DNA from: CBDUEF01 sp018063485
Lineage (GTDB): Bacteria > Pseudomonadota > Alphaproteobacteria > Rhodobacterales > Rhodobacteraceae
Assembly: GCA_037045435.1 (NCBI GenBank)
Contig: JBAOID010000037.1
Span: 124,001 to 188,000 of the forward strand
Length of the DNA: 64,000 nucleotides
Direction of reading: 5' to 3'
Made by a program: the position numbers and the translations under genes. The notes below the pieces were generated by a model that was not told where the DNA came from, made no database searches, and worked only from the letters and a program-made list of their open reading frames with translations. Positions 19,279-28,563 of the stretch are shown in pieces; positions within the stretch are counted from its first letter, which is position 1, and each line of letters opens with the position of its first letter.

Positions 19279-19967
19279 GAGAGCCAGCGGCGCATGGTGC
19301 GCTCGAACACCCCGGCAAAAAACCCTAATAGATCAGTGCCATGGGTTTGCTTGAACTGATGCGGATCTTCGGCACCCAGCACCAACATGCCGGGCAAACG
19401 GCCCTTGCCGAAATCGAGTTTCATCAGCGCTTCGGACCTTATCCAGCCAGCGCGCTCGCCGTAAAGCGCATCCGATGTCGGCAGAACCTGCCGCAGCACA
19501 ACCGGGCGCAATGGGATATTGCGCCCGCCCGAGATATAGTCGGCGACAAAGCCGGGCTCTGCGACATACAGCACCTCGCCCAGTTTGCGCAAAGACGGGT
19601 CTTCGCAATCCTGCACTAATTCCAGCACCAGCCGCGCGCAATCGACACGCAGGGTTGGGGCCACTTCGGCATTCAGGGTTTGCAGGAAATCCTCGAATGT
19701 CAGCGGGTCGAGCAGTTGCAGAATGGCGCGATGCACCTGATTGGTGCCCGCAAGGTTTTCATAGGCGGCGGCGATCACCGTGCGGTGGGTGTCTTCAAGC
19801 CGATCAAGCCGGCCCTCCAGCCGCTCCATCGCGATGCCGCGCAGATCGACGATATTGCTGCCCATAAGCCGCTCATTGGCACCGATGAGTGCGTTCATCA
19901 CATCGCGGTCTTCTAGGATGGCTTCGGGTGCCGCCAAGATGCGATCGCGAAAATCCTGATCAATCAT
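19275..19967 (-). CDS. DUF484 family protein
   Basis: Protein of 230 residues matching DUF484, a GAF-like family of unknown role that is regularly encoded directly upstream of xerC. Visible features are the N-terminal DFRDRILAAPEAILEDRDVM, a short coiled-coil-like region at MERLEGRLDRLEDTHR, and a C-terminal half ending in FAGVFERTMRRWL, typical of the family. Its stop overlaps the xerC start, so it is probably needed in step with XerC or merely co-inherited. No catalytic motif is visible. Confidence 0.85.
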   Translation of the reverse strand: MIDQDFRDRILAAPEAILEDRDVMNALIGANERLMGSNIVDLRGIAMERLEGRLDRLEDTHRTVIAAAYENLAGTNQVHRAILQLLDPLTFEDFLQTLNAEVAPTLRVDCARLVLELVQDCEDPSLRKLGEVLYVAEPGFVADYISGGRNIPLRPVVLRQVLPTSDALYGERAGWIRSEALMKLDFGKGRLPGMLVLGAEDPHQFKQTHGTDLLGFFAGVFERTMRRWLS

Positions 19968-20015
19968 GCGGTTATTGCCCGTCCCTAGCTGATTTGCCGC
20001 ACATCATACACCGGT

Positions 20016-20669
20016 TTACAGAATTTTCTGCCCGGTTTTTGCCCAATCCTTCATGAATTGTTCCAGCCCCTTGTCGGTCAGCGGGTGGTTGATCATGGAT
20101 TTGATTACCGAAGGCGGTGCTGTCATCACATCGGCCCCGATCAGGGCGCATTGGCTGGCATGGTTCACCGAACGGATCGAGGCGGCGAGAATTTGGGTGT
20201 CGAAGCCGTAGTTGTCATAAACCTGGCGAATGTCGGCGATCAACTCCATCCCGTCCATGTTGATGTCGTCCAGACGGCCAACGAAAGGCGAGATGAAGGT
20301 CGCCCCGGCTTTGGCGGCCAGCAGTGCCTGATTGACCGAGAAGCACAGGGTCACGTTGACCATTTTTCCTTCATCCGACAACACTTTGCAGGTTTTCAGC
20401 CCGTCCCATGTCAGCGGCACTTTCACCGCAATATTCGGGGCGATCTCGGCCAGCTTGCGGCCCTCCGCGATCATCTCATCAGCGGTCAGCGCCACCACTT
20501 CGGCGGAAACCGGGCCCGAGACGATCGAGCAGATTTCTTTCGTCACCTCGATGATATCACGCCCGGCTTTCAGGATCAGCGAGGGGTTGGTGGTGACACC
20601 GTCCACCATGCCAAGGGCGTTCAGTTCAGCAATGTCTGCGACATTAGCGGTATCGACAAAGAATTTCAT
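20016..20669 (-). CDS. tal: Small transaldolase / fructose-6-phosphate aldolase (TalC/FSA type)
   Basis: TIM-barrel class I aldolase of the short transaldolase group (217 residues). The start MKFFVDTANVADIAEL, GVTTNPSLI, and the Schiff-base lysine in NIAVKVPLTWDGLK fit this group, as do FISPFVGRLDD and the C-terminal region. It acts either as transaldolase in the pentose phosphate pathway or as a fructose-6-phosphate aldolase; sequence alone does not separate the two reliably. It is divergent from priA across a 75-base gap and is the first gene of the minus-strand block leading to xerC. Confidence 0.88.
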   Translation of the reverse strand: MKFFVDTANVADIAELNALGMVDGVTTNPSLILKAGRDIIEVTKEICSIVSGPVSAEVVALTADEMIAEGRKLAEIAPNIAVKVPLTWDGLKTCKVLSDEGKMVNVTLCFSVNQALLAAKAGATFISPFVGRLDDINMDGMELIADIRQVYDNYGFDTQILAASIRSVNHASQCALIGADVMTAPPSVIKSMINHPLTDKGLEQFMKDWAKTGQKIL

Positions 20670-20744
20670 GGGCTCGGTCCTTTGGGCGGTTGTGAGTGCT
20701 CTCGCCTGCGTTTACCTCAAAAGTGCGGGAAAGGGAAAGGTCGG

Positions 20745-22938
20745 ATGGTGGTCGAGCGGGTTTATGAGGCGGGGGAGTTGGTCGCGGTGCTGACCACAGA
20801 GCCTTTGGGCCGCTTGCTGGATTATAAATCGCCCGAAGGAGGCTGCGGTGACGGCGATTTTGTCGAGGTGCCCTTGGGGCCGCGCCGGGTGTTGGGAGTG
20901 GTTTGGGGCAAGGGCGAGGGCAAGTTTGATCCCGCCCGGATCAGGCCCATCAACCGTGTGCTGGATGCGGCACCCATGCGGGCCGAGCTGCGCCAGTTTC
21001 TGACGCGGGCGGCGGACTATACGCTGACGCCGCTGGCCGCGATGTTGCGACTTGCCACCCGCGCGCCGGGCTTGGGCGATGCGCCGTCAATGCGCAAGGT
21101 GTTCCGCCTGAGCAGCGCGATCCCGAACCAGATGACCGAGGCGCGCTTTCGGGTGGTTGCGGCCTTGCGCCGTTTTGGCGCGGCACCGGTGACTTTGGCC
21201 GAGTTGACGGAAGAGGCGGCTTGCGGCGCCTCGGTGGTGAAGGGCTTGGTCAAGCTGGGCGTGGTGTTGGAAGAGGATGCGCCGCGCGATCTGCCCTATC
21301 CGCACCTGACGCCTTCGGACGGATCGCGGCTGGCGGGCGATCAGATTGCGGCAGGCGATGCCTTGGTGGCCTTGGTCGCGCAGGGCGACTATTCGGCGAC
21401 GTTGCTCAAGGGCGTTACCGGGTCGGGCAAGACCGAGGTTTACCTTGAGGCGGTGGCGGAGTGCTTGCGGCAGGGGCGGCAGGCTTTGGTCTTGCTACCC
21501 GAAATATCGCTGACGGCGGATTTTCTGGCGCGGGTCGAGGCGCGGTTTGGGGCGCGCCCTGCTGAATGGCATTCGGGCGTGACCATGACCGAGCGGCGGC
21601 GACTGTGGAAGATGGTCGGGCGCGGCGAGGCCGGGATGGTGGTGGGCGCGCGTTCCGCCCTGTTTTTGCCGTTTCAGGATTTGGGGCTGATTGTCGTCGA
21701 TGAAGAACATGACACCTCTTACAAGCAAGAGGACGGGGTGATGTATCACGCCCGCGATATGGCGGTGTTGCGTGCGGCGATTTAGGGTGTGCCGGTGGTT
21801 CTGGCCTCGGCCACGCCATCGCTGGAGTCCTGGGCGAATGTGGAATCGGGCAAATACGGGCGGCTTGATCTGGGCAGCAGGTTCGGGGTGGCAGAACTGC
21901 CGTCGATGAAAGCCATCGACATGCGGGCGGAGAAGCTGGCCTCGGACCGCTGGATTTCCGAGAAATTGGCGGCCGAGGTGACAGTGCGGATCGGGCGGGG
22001 CGAGCAGGCGATGCTGTTCTTGAACCGTCGCGGTTTTGCGCCGATCACGCTTTGCCGGGCCTGTGGCCATCAGGTCGGCTGCGACGATTGCGATGCGCGG
22101 ATGGTGGAACATCGGTTTCTGAAGCGCTTGGTGTGCCATCAATGCGGGGCGACCAAGCCGGTGCCGGTTGTTTGCCCGGCCTGTGGCGTAGAGGGGAGAA
22201 TGGCCGCTGTGGGGCCGGGGGTGGAGCGCCTGGCCGAAGAGGTGGCGGCACGGTTTCCGGAGGCGCGGCTTGCGGTGCTGTCGTCTGATCTCTTCGGATC
22301 GGCCCGCGCGCTGAAAGAGCAGATCTTGAAGATCGCCGAAGGGGCCGCGGATATCATCATCGGCACGCAGATCGTGGCCAAAGGTCATAACTTTCCGCTG
22401 CTCACGCTGGTGGGGGTGATTGATGCGGATCTGGGGCTGCAAGGGTCTGATCTGCGTGCGGCGGAGCGAACGTTTCAACTGATGCGGCAGGTGGCGGGGC
22501 GCGCGGGGCGTGCGGAAAAAAAGGGCGAGGCCTGGTTGCAAACCCATCAGCCCGAACATCCGGTGATCCGCGCAATTCTGGGCGGCGATGAAGAGGCGTT
22601 CTGGAAGGCCGAGGCGGGGGAGCGTCGCGCGTCGGGGGTGCCGCCCTATGGGCGGATGGCAGGGATCATTCTGTCCTCGCCGGATGTGGCACAGGTGTTC
22701 GATTTCGCGGGCGAATTGGCCCGCCGCGATGCACCCTTGCGCCGGATCGGGGCGCAGGTGTTTGGCCCGGCACCCGCCCCGATTGCGCGGGTGCGGGGCA
22801 GGCATCGGGTGCGATTGCTGGTCAAGGCCTGACAAGACCGCCCCCTTGCAGGCGGCGCTTTCCGAATGGGTGGCGCAATTGAAGCAGCCCACCAATCTGC
22901 GGCTTGTAATCGACATTGACCCGCAAAGCTTTTATTAG
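20745..22938 (+). CDS. priA: Primosomal helicase PriA, interrupted by one amber codon and one frameshift
   Basis: 3'-5' superfamily 2 helicase that restarts stalled replication forks. Start ATG 20745 (MVVERVYEAGELVAV); the frame reads back much further across the tal gene but that part is a shadow. Motifs: Walker A GVTGSGKTEVY, VVDEEHDTSYKQ (DEEH box), and the zinc-binding cysteine cluster CRACG...CDDCD...CHQCG...CPACG. An in-frame TAG at 21783-21785 replaces what is usually Glu before GVPVVLASATPSLES, a one-base change from GAG. An extra T near 22831 moves the last 35 residues (ending IDPQSFY at 22938) into another frame. Both look like sequence errors. Confidence 0.9.
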
Positions 22939-22965
22939 GCAAAAAAGCCCAACAAGGAATGCGCC

Positions 22966-23838
22966 ATGCCGACTTTTACCGCTCTGACCACCGTTATGGG
23001 AGAGGATGCAGCACAAGCGCTGGCCGAGGCGGTTGAAAAACTGCACCCCGAGCCCACCGGTGTGGGCGTATTCGAGATCGAAGATGATTCGGGCCTGTGG
23101 GAAATCGGGGTCTATTTTCTTGAGCCGCCAGATGAGACGATGCTGGATGTGCTGGCGCTGGCCTTTGGGGCGAAGCCCTTTGTGCTGTCGGAACTACCCG
23201 AAATTGACTGGGTGGCCAAGGTGCGCCGCGAATTGGCACCGGTAGAGGCCGGTCGGTTCTTTGTTTATGGCAGCCATGATGCTGACAAGGTGCCCGCTGG
23301 GCGCGTGGCGCTGCAAATCGAGGCAACGGTGGCCTTTGGCACTGGCCATCATGGCACGACCTTGGGCTGTTTGCGCGCTTTTGATGGCTTGGTTGCAGCA
23401 GAATTTGCCCCTGCCAAGGTTGCCGACATTGGCTGTGGCACTGCTGTTTTGGCGATGGCGGCGGCGGCTGTTTTGCCGCAAGCGCTTGTTATTGCGTCTG
23501 ATATTGATGAGGTCGCAGTCGATGTGGCCGAGGCCAATGTCAAGATCAACGGGCTTGACGGTCGGATCGAATGTCTTGAGGCGGCTGGTTTTGCCCATCC
23601 GCGTCTGGCCGAGGCTGCGCCCTTTGATCTGGTCTTTGCCAATATCCTGAAAGGCCCGCTGATCGAGCTGGCGCCCCCAATGGCCACCCATGTTTCGCCA
23701 CAGGGTCTGGTTATCTTGTCTGGATTGCTGGTTGTGCAGGCCCAAGCGGTGACAGCGGCCTATGTGGCGGCGGGTTTTGATCCGGTCAAACGCGATGACA
23801 TTGGTGAGTGGTCAACCTTGGTGCTAAGGCGAAAGTGA
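22966..23838 (+). CDS. prmA: Ribosomal protein L11 methyltransferase
   Basis: SAM-dependent methyltransferase modifying ribosomal protein L11. The 290-residue protein has an N-terminal substrate-recognition domain and a Rossmann domain with motif I VADIGCGTAVLAMAA (usually GCGTGVLA), an acidic motif II region IASDIDEVAVDVAEAN, and the family-typical FANILKGPLIELAP. AFGTGHHGTTLGCL, the SAM/substrate loop of PrmA, is also present. The ATG is preceded by AACAAGGAATGCGCC. It follows priA by 27 bases, as a possible second cistron. Confidence 0.9.
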   Translation: MPTFTALTTVMGEDAAQALAEAVEKLHPEPTGVGVFEIEDDSGLWEIGVYFLEPPDETMLDVLALAFGAKPFVLSELPEIDWVAKVRRELAPVEAGRFFVYGSHDADKVPAGRVALQIEATVAFGTGHHGTTLGCLRAFDGLVAAEFAPAKVADIGCGTAVLAMAAAAVLPQALVIASDIDEVAVDVAEANVKINGLDGRIECLEAAGFAHPRLAEAAPFDLVFANILKGPLIELAPPMATHVSPQGLVILSGLLVVQAQAVTAAYVAAGFDPVKRDDIGEWSTLVLRRK

Positions 23839-23938
23839 GGCGGATTTGTGGAAATTTTGGCAGATGCCCAAATTTTGCCACAATCCCTGTCTACGTTAGG
23901 TCTTGTGGCGGGGGCCGGATGTGCGTGGAGTGTTCAAG

Positions 23939-24289
23939 ATGTCCGACCCGAATCTGGTTGATTTTTATGGACGTATTGCCCGACTTGAAAAAGCGCGGGC
24001 CAAAGGTTTCGCGTTTGAGGCTGCTGGCACGCTCGGACGCTCCTTTTACATCCAGAAACCACGCAAGCGTCGTTCATTCATCTTCCCTTTGATATTTGTT
24101 GCCATTTCGGTGTTTGGCCTGAAAGGGACGATTTATCATTTTGTCGGTCAGGCATCCTATCAAGACCGCGTGGCGTCGTTGCAGGCCGGCGAAGGGTTTG
24201 ACCGGCTTGGTGGCTGGTTGATGCAGGCCGATCCTGTGACTTTGCTGGTTGCGGATCAGATTTCCAAGCTGAAAGCGCGCTTCGAATAG
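23939..24289 (+). CDS. Hypothetical small membrane protein
   Basis: Not recognised. From ATG 23939 (MSDPNLVDFYGRIARLEKARAKG) the 116-residue protein has a charged cytoplasmic N-terminus, a basic patch KPRKRRS, one membrane segment near residues 43-65 (FIFPLIFVAISVFGLKGTIYHF), and a soluble C-terminal tail ending KLKARFE. The frame is open upstream of this ATG, but the composition changes there. It lies 100 bases after prmA and is followed by a strong hairpin at 24339-24371. Codon use matches the neighbours, so it is probably a real gene. Confidence 0.65.
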   Translation: MSDPNLVDFYGRIARLEKARAKGFAFEAAGTLGRSFYIQKPRKRRSFIFPLIFVAISVFGLKGTIYHFVGQASYQDRVASLQAGEGFDRLGGWLMQADPVTLLVADQISKLKARFE

Positions 24290-24338
24290 GCCGCGCTTGC
24301 CGCAGACTCCGGGTTTCTGGACTTCCTGACACAAATGA

Positions 24339-24371
24339 AAAAGGCCGCTGTCACAATGACAGCGGCCTTTT
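24339..24371. terminator. Bidirectional intrinsic terminator
   Basis: A perfect 15-bp inverted repeat with a three-base loop: AAAAGGCCGCTGTCA, CAA, then the complement ending in TTTT. A-tract and T-tract flank the GC-rich stem, so it can terminate transcription of the small membrane gene on the plus strand and of the DUF1127 gene on the minus strand. Confidence 0.9.
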
Positions 24372-24388
24372 CAATGTCCTGATCGCGC

Positions 24389-24592
24389 TTAGCGACCGAT
24401 CATGTCCACATCGCCGCGGCACAGGCCGATATCATCCAGCTCGCGATCAGTCAATTTGCCCAAGGCATTGCGGGTGACGCGTGCGTCATTCCAGCCCGAC
24501 AGGCTGGAAACGGCTTCGCTCACAAAGTGAGCAACACGGAGAAACGAGATGGCGCCCACTGGCGCCGCGCGGGACGACTCATAGGCGGCCAT
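24389..24592 (-). CDS. DUF1127 domain protein (YjiS-like)
   Basis: Small protein of 67 residues ending in the DUF1127 signature LGKLTDRELDDIGLCRGDVDMIG. Proteins of this family are often stress-induced in alphaproteobacteria, and some act in RNA or phosphate regulation; no specific role can be claimed here. The start ATG 24592 is preceded on the minus strand by AAAGGATAACC. It is a single-gene unit ending at the bidirectional terminator. Confidence 0.8.
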   Translation of the reverse strand: MAAYESSRAAPVGAISFLRVAHFVSEAVSSLSGWNDARVTRNALGKLTDRELDDIGLCRGDVDMIGR

Positions 24593-24908
24593 AGCGGTTA
24601 TCCTTTCAAACTGATGTATTCGTTGGCTTCATGCCTTCGATGAGAGCTATCTAGTCATGCTGCGGGTGCAAAGCAAGCTATGCCGAGGCATGGCCGGGTT
24701 GCACCGGAAGCATGACTGTTTGCCACAGTTTTGCCGTTATTTTACGAGTGAAATCGCCAATTCACCCCAATTTGTCGCTATCCGAGCGCCGATGGTCGAA
24801 TTTCTGCGCTTGCACAGTGGGTGGCGGTTGAAAGCCAAGCCCGGATTTCGACTTGGCGGATGTTCTCTTTTCGTGCTATTTCGGAAAAAAGAGCGAAAAG
24901 GGGCAGGA
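24593..24908. other. Intergenic region between DUF1127 and ruvC
   Basis: These 316 bases separate two divergent genes and must hold both promoters. The base composition is more AT-rich than the flanking genes, with an AT-rich stretch around 24735-24780. The frame leading into ruvC stays open for 84 codons upstream of its ATG, but the encoded residues are not family-like. I could not assign a confident -35/-10 pair, repeat or RNA structure. Confidence 0.5.
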
Positions 24909-25427
24909 ATGCGGGTTTTGGGGATCGACCCAGGTTTGCGAAACCTTGGCTGGGGGGTGATTGATGTGGCGGGTGCGCGACTCAGCCACGTCGCGAACGG
25001 TATTTGCCATTCTGCCCCCGGCGAAGGTGACGGTGACCTCGCGCTGCGATTGGTATCGCTTTACGAGCAATTGACGGATGTGATGCGGCGGTTCCTGCCG
25101 GATCAGGCGGCGGTGGAACATACGTTTGTGAACAAGGATGCGGTGGCCACGTTGAAACTTGGGCAGGCGCGGGGGATTGCCTTGCTGGTCCCGGCGCAGG
25201 CGGGGATTGTGGTGGGGGAATATGCACCCAACGCAGTGAAGAAAACCGTTGTCGGCGTGGGCCATGCAGCCAAGGCGCAGGTGGATCACATGGTGCGGCT
25301 GCATTTGCCGGGTGTGCAGATTGTGGGGGCTGATGCAGCGGATGCGCTGGCTATCGCAATCTGTCACGCCCATCATTTGCAAAGCTCGGGTCGTCTTCAG
25401 GCGGCATTGCGAAAGGCAGCGGGATGA
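24909..25427 (+). CDS. ruvC: Holliday junction resolvase RuvC
   Basis: Endonuclease that cuts Holliday junctions delivered by RuvAB. From ATG 24909, with AGGGGCAGGA just upstream, the protein has the normal 172 residues. The acidic catalytic residues are seen in GIDPGLRNLGWG (Asp near residue 7), in AAVEHTFVNKD (Glu), and in GADAADALAIAICH (Asp pair). The stop overlaps the ruvA start as ATGA, giving the conserved ruvCAB order. Confidence 0.95.
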   Translation: MRVLGIDPGLRNLGWGVIDVAGARLSHVANGICHSAPGEGDGDLALRLVSLYEQLTDVMRRFLPDQAAVEHTFVNKDAVATLKLGQARGIALLVPAQAGIVVGEYAPNAVKKTVVGVGHAAKAQVDHMVRLHLPGVQIVGADAADALAIAICHAHHLQSSGRLQAALRKAAG

Positions 25428-26095
25428 TCGGAAAACTGTCGGGGCGGCTGGATTGGCGCGGGTCTGATCAGGTGCTGATTGATGTGCGCGGCGTGGGCTA
25501 TATTGTCCATGTGTCGGATCGGACCTTGGCCAGTCTGGGTGGCGTGGGCGCGCCGGTGTCGCTTTATACCGAATTGCTGGTGCGGGAGGATTTGCTGCAA
25601 CTGTTCGGGTTTCCCTCGATGCTGGAAAAGGAGTGGCACCGGCTTCTGGTTACGGTGCAGGGCGTCGGGGCCAAAGCGGCGATGGCGATCCTGGGCACTT
25701 TGGGGCCCGAGGGCGTGGCGCGGGCGATCACTTTGGGTGACAACCGCGCAATTCAGGCGGCTCCCGGTGTGGGGCCGAAATTGGCGCAGCGGGTGATCCT
25801 GGAACTGAAATCGAAGGCCCCGGCGGTGATGGCGGCAGGGGTGAGGCTTTCGGCGGTGGCCGAGGCGGGGGATGAGGTGATCGAGCCGATGGCTGCGCGC
25901 CCGACGGTCAGGGCTGCACCGCTGGCTCCCGCGAAGGCCGCTTATGCGGCGGATGCTCTATCGGCGCTGGTCAACCTTGGCTATGCGCCGGGCGAGGCAG
26001 CGCAAGCGGTGGCGACGGTGGCTTCAGATCAGCCCGAGGCGGATACGGCAATGCTGATCCGGGCTGCGTTAAAGCTGCTGGCGCCGAAGGGGTAG
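25424..26095 (+). CDS. ruvA: Holliday junction branch migration protein RuvA
   Basis: Junction-binding subunit that loads RuvB. The 223-residue protein starts with MIGKLSGRLDWRG and the OB-fold domain I, has the two helix-hairpin-helix motifs in domain II (GVGAKAAMAILGTLG and APGVGPKLAQRVILELK), and a C-terminal domain III (ALSALVNLGYAPGEAAQAV) that contacts RuvB. A flexible linker rich in Ala and Pro lies between. It overlaps ruvC and is followed by ruvB three bases after its stop. Confidence 0.95.
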   Translation: MIGKLSGRLDWRGSDQVLIDVRGVGYIVHVSDRTLASLGGVGAPVSLYTELLVREDLLQLFGFPSMLEKEWHRLLVTVQGVGAKAAMAILGTLGPEGVARAITLGDNRAIQAAPGVGPKLAQRVILELKSKAPAVMAAGVRLSAVAEAGDEVIEPMAARPTVRAAPLAPAKAAYAADALSALVNLGYAPGEAAQAVATVASDQPEADTAMLIRAALKLLAPKG

Positions 26096-26098
26096 AAA

Positions 26099-27125
26099 AT
26101 GCAACCCGATCCCGCGCTGCGCCCCAACAAACTGCCCGAAGATCTTGACCGCGCCCTGCGCCCGCAACTCCTGGATGATTTCGTAGGTCAGGCCGAGGCG
26201 CGGGCCAACCTGCGGGTGTTCATCGAGAGCGCCCGGATGCGGGGCGAGGCGATGGATCACACGCTGTTTCATGGCCCCCCCGGTTTGGGCAAGACCACGC
26301 TGGCGCAGATCATGGCGCGCGAATTGGGGGTGGGGTTTCGGATGACTTCCGGCCCGGTGCTGGCAAAGCCCGGCGATCTGGCGGCAATCCTGACCAATCT
26401 CGAGCCGCGCGATGTGCTGTTCATCGACGAGATTTACCGGCTGTCGCCGATTGTGGAAGAGGTGCTATATCCTGCGCTGGAGGATTTTGCGCTGGATCTG
26501 GTGATCGGTGAGGGGCCGGCGGCGCGGACGGTGCGGATTGAATTGCAGCCGTTTACGCTGGTGGGGGCGACGACGCGGCTGGGGTTGCTGACGACACCGC
26601 TGCGGGATCGGTTCGGGATTCCGACGCGGTTGGAGTTTTATACCGAAGAGGAGCTGGACTCCATCGTGACCCGTGGCGCGCGGCTGCTGGGGGTGGCGGC
26701 GGATCCGGCGGGGACGCGTGAGATTGCGAAAAGGGCGCGGGGGACGCCGCGGATTGCCGGGCGGCTCTTGCGCCGGGTGGTGGATTTCGTGACCGTTGAG
26801 GGCGACGGGCGGCTGACCAAGGAAATCGCCGACCGGGCGCTGACACGGTTGGGGGTGGATCATATCGGGCTGGACGGGGCGGACCGGCGCTATCTGATGT
26901 TGCTGGCCGAGCATTACGGCGGCGGGCCAGTGGGGGTGGAAACGATTGCGGCGGCTTTGTCCGAGGCGCGGGATGCGATTGAAGAGGTGATCGAGCCGTT
27001 CTTGCTGCAACAAGGGTTGATCTTGCGCACCCCGCAGGGGGCGGATGCTGGGGCAGCGGGCCTGGCGGCATCTGGGGCTGGAGGCCCCGAGGGCTCCGGG
27101 ACAGAGTGATTTGTTTGAAGGCTAG
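26099..27125 (+). CDS. ruvB: Holliday junction branch migration ATPase RuvB (C-terminal frameshift)
   Basis: Hexameric AAA+ motor for branch migration. Walker A GPPGLGKTT and the sensor/arginine-finger region TPLRDRFGI are present. The Walker B segment reads DEIYRLSP, where the family has DEIHRLSP. As written, the frame runs to 27109 and ends in an unfamily-like AAGLAASGAGG tail; removing one G from the G5 run at 27037-27041 restores the usual C-terminus, with AWRHLGL and QSDLFEG, and a TAG stop at 27123-27125. I take the restored end as correct. Confidence 0.93.
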
Positions 27126-27272
27126 CGCGCATGGTTGGGCGGTTAGTTAGGTAAGCGGGAAAGCCTCTGGCTGGCGTATTTGGCCTAAATGCAAATGGGA
27201 CCGGGCTTTTGGGGGGTGACCGGGGCGGCCGGCTTGGGTAAAGGGCGGCGGTTGGCTGCAAGGACGCTTTGA

Positions 27273-27893
27273 ATGACACCCGATATGGTTGAACAGCTTT
27301 TTACCCGCCGTGATGGCAGCTATCTTTGCGCGCGCTGGGGGCGCTCGATTGTGCCGGTGGTGTTTGGCGTCGATGACGCCACGCTGTCGGTGGTGAAGGG
27401 CGCGATTGAAGCGGTGGTTGCGCTGGCCGGGCATGAGATGGCCGAAGCCGATCCCGAATTGGGCGCCAATCTGATGCTGTTTTTCTTTAGCGACTGGGCG
27501 GAATTGCCCGAGGTTCCGAACCTTGAAAAGCTGGTGCCGGATTTGGGGCCGCTATGTGCCCGGTTGCAGGCGGCGGGGGCCAATCAGTATCGCGCCTTTC
27601 GGTTTGATGAGAAGGGGGCGATCAAGGCGGCCTTTGTGTTCTTGCGGATGGATGATCATCTGGCGGCAATGCCTGCCGAGGATTTGGCCTTGGCGCAGGC
27701 GGCTCAGGTGATCTTGCTGTGGTCGGATCAGGCCTTTGCCGGGTCTTCGCCGCTGGCGCGGGTGGGGGCAGGGGTGATCTTGCGGCCCGCGATTGCCGGG
27801 GTAATCCGGGCGGCTTACGGCGTGGCGATGCCAGCCGTGGCGCGCGATGCCAGCCACGCTTTGCGGATTGCGGCGCGGCTTGGCGATGCGTGA
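27273..27893 (+). CDS. Conserved-looking hypothetical protein between ruvB and DUF2161
   Basis: I do not recognise this 206-residue protein. It starts MTPDMVEQLFTRRDGSYLCARWGR, has a hydrophobic strand-helix pattern but no clear membrane segment or signal peptide, and a central FFFSDWAELPEVPN segment. Low-charge helices dominate the C-terminal third. The stop overlaps the start of the DUF2161 gene (ATGCGTGA), so the two are translationally coupled and may work together. Codon use is like the neighbours, so it is a genuine gene. Confidence 0.7.
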   Translation: MTPDMVEQLFTRRDGSYLCARWGRSIVPVVFGVDDATLSVVKGAIEAVVALAGHEMAEADPELGANLMLFFFSDWAELPEVPNLEKLVPDLGPLCARLQAAGANQYRAFRFDEKGAIKAAFVFLRMDDHLAAMPAEDLALAQAAQVILLWSDQAFAGSSPLARVGAGVILRPAIAGVIRAAYGVAMPAVARDASHALRIAARLGDA

Positions 27894-28563
27894 GGCCGAT
27901 CTTTACCCCGCGATCAAGGCCTATCTTGAGGCTCAGGGCTATGAGGTGAAGGCCGAGATTGGCGCCTGTGATGTGATGGCGCGGCGCGGGGATGAACCTG
28001 CGGTGGTGGTGGAAATGAAGGTCGGGTTCTCGCTGGCCCTGGTCATGCAGGGTGTGGCGCGGCAGGCGATGTTTGACGATGTCTATCTGGCGGTGCCTTT
28101 GGGCCCCAAGGGCTGGGCGGTGCGCTATAAGGATATGGTGGCCTTGTGTCGGCGGTTGGGGCTGGGGCTGTTGGCGGTGAAGGGTGGGGTGGTTGAGGCG
28201 CATCTTGATCCGGCACCCTATGCTCCGCGCCGGGCGGTGGCACGGGCGGGGCGGCTGTTGCGGGAATTTGAGCGCCGTGTGGGTGATCCGAATATCGGCG
28301 GCACCACCGGGATCAAGCGGATGACGCATTACCGGCAGGATGCCTTGCGGTGTTTGTCTGTGGTGGGCGAAGGCGTGAAAGCGTCGGAGGTGGCACGGTT
28401 GTCGGGGGTGGCGCGGGCCGGGGTATTGATGCGGGCCGATCACTATGGCTGGTTCGAGCGGGTGGCGGTGGGGATTTATGCGGCCACGCCAAAGGGCCGG
28501 GAGGCATTGGCCGATCACGCGGCGATGGTTGGGCAGTTGCAGGAGGGCGCGAAGGGTGCATGA
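27886..28563 (+). CDS. DUF2161 domain protein, PD-(D/E)XK nuclease-like with a winged-helix tail
   Basis: Protein of 225 residues from ATG 27886. The N-terminal part has the layout of a PD-(D/E)XK fold: YPAIKAYLEAQGYEVKAEIGACDVMARRG followed by VVVEMKVGF, i.e. an Asp then E-x-K on the next strand. The C-terminal part (HYRQDALRCLSVVG, VKASEVARLSGV, GIYAATPKG) looks like a winged helix. This matches DUF2161, annotated in databases as a putative phosphodiesterase/nuclease. Activity is inferred only. It overlaps the gene before it and ybgC after it. Confidence 0.75.
   Translation: MREADLYPAIKAYLEAQGYEVKAEIGACDVMARRGDEPAVVVEMKVGFSLALVMQGVARQAMFDDVYLAVPLGPKGWAVRYKDMVALCRRLGLGLLAVKGGVVEAHLDPAPYAPRRAVARAGRLLREFERRVGDPNIGGTTGIKRMTHYRQDALRCLSVVGEGVKASEVARLSGVARAGVLMRADHYGWFERVAVGIYAATPKGREALADHAAMVGQLQEGAKGA

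Noticed and set aside
20058..20744. Long N-terminal extension of PriA across the tal gene
   Set aside because: It is the reverse-strand shadow of tal. The PriA family start MVVERVYE lies at 20745.
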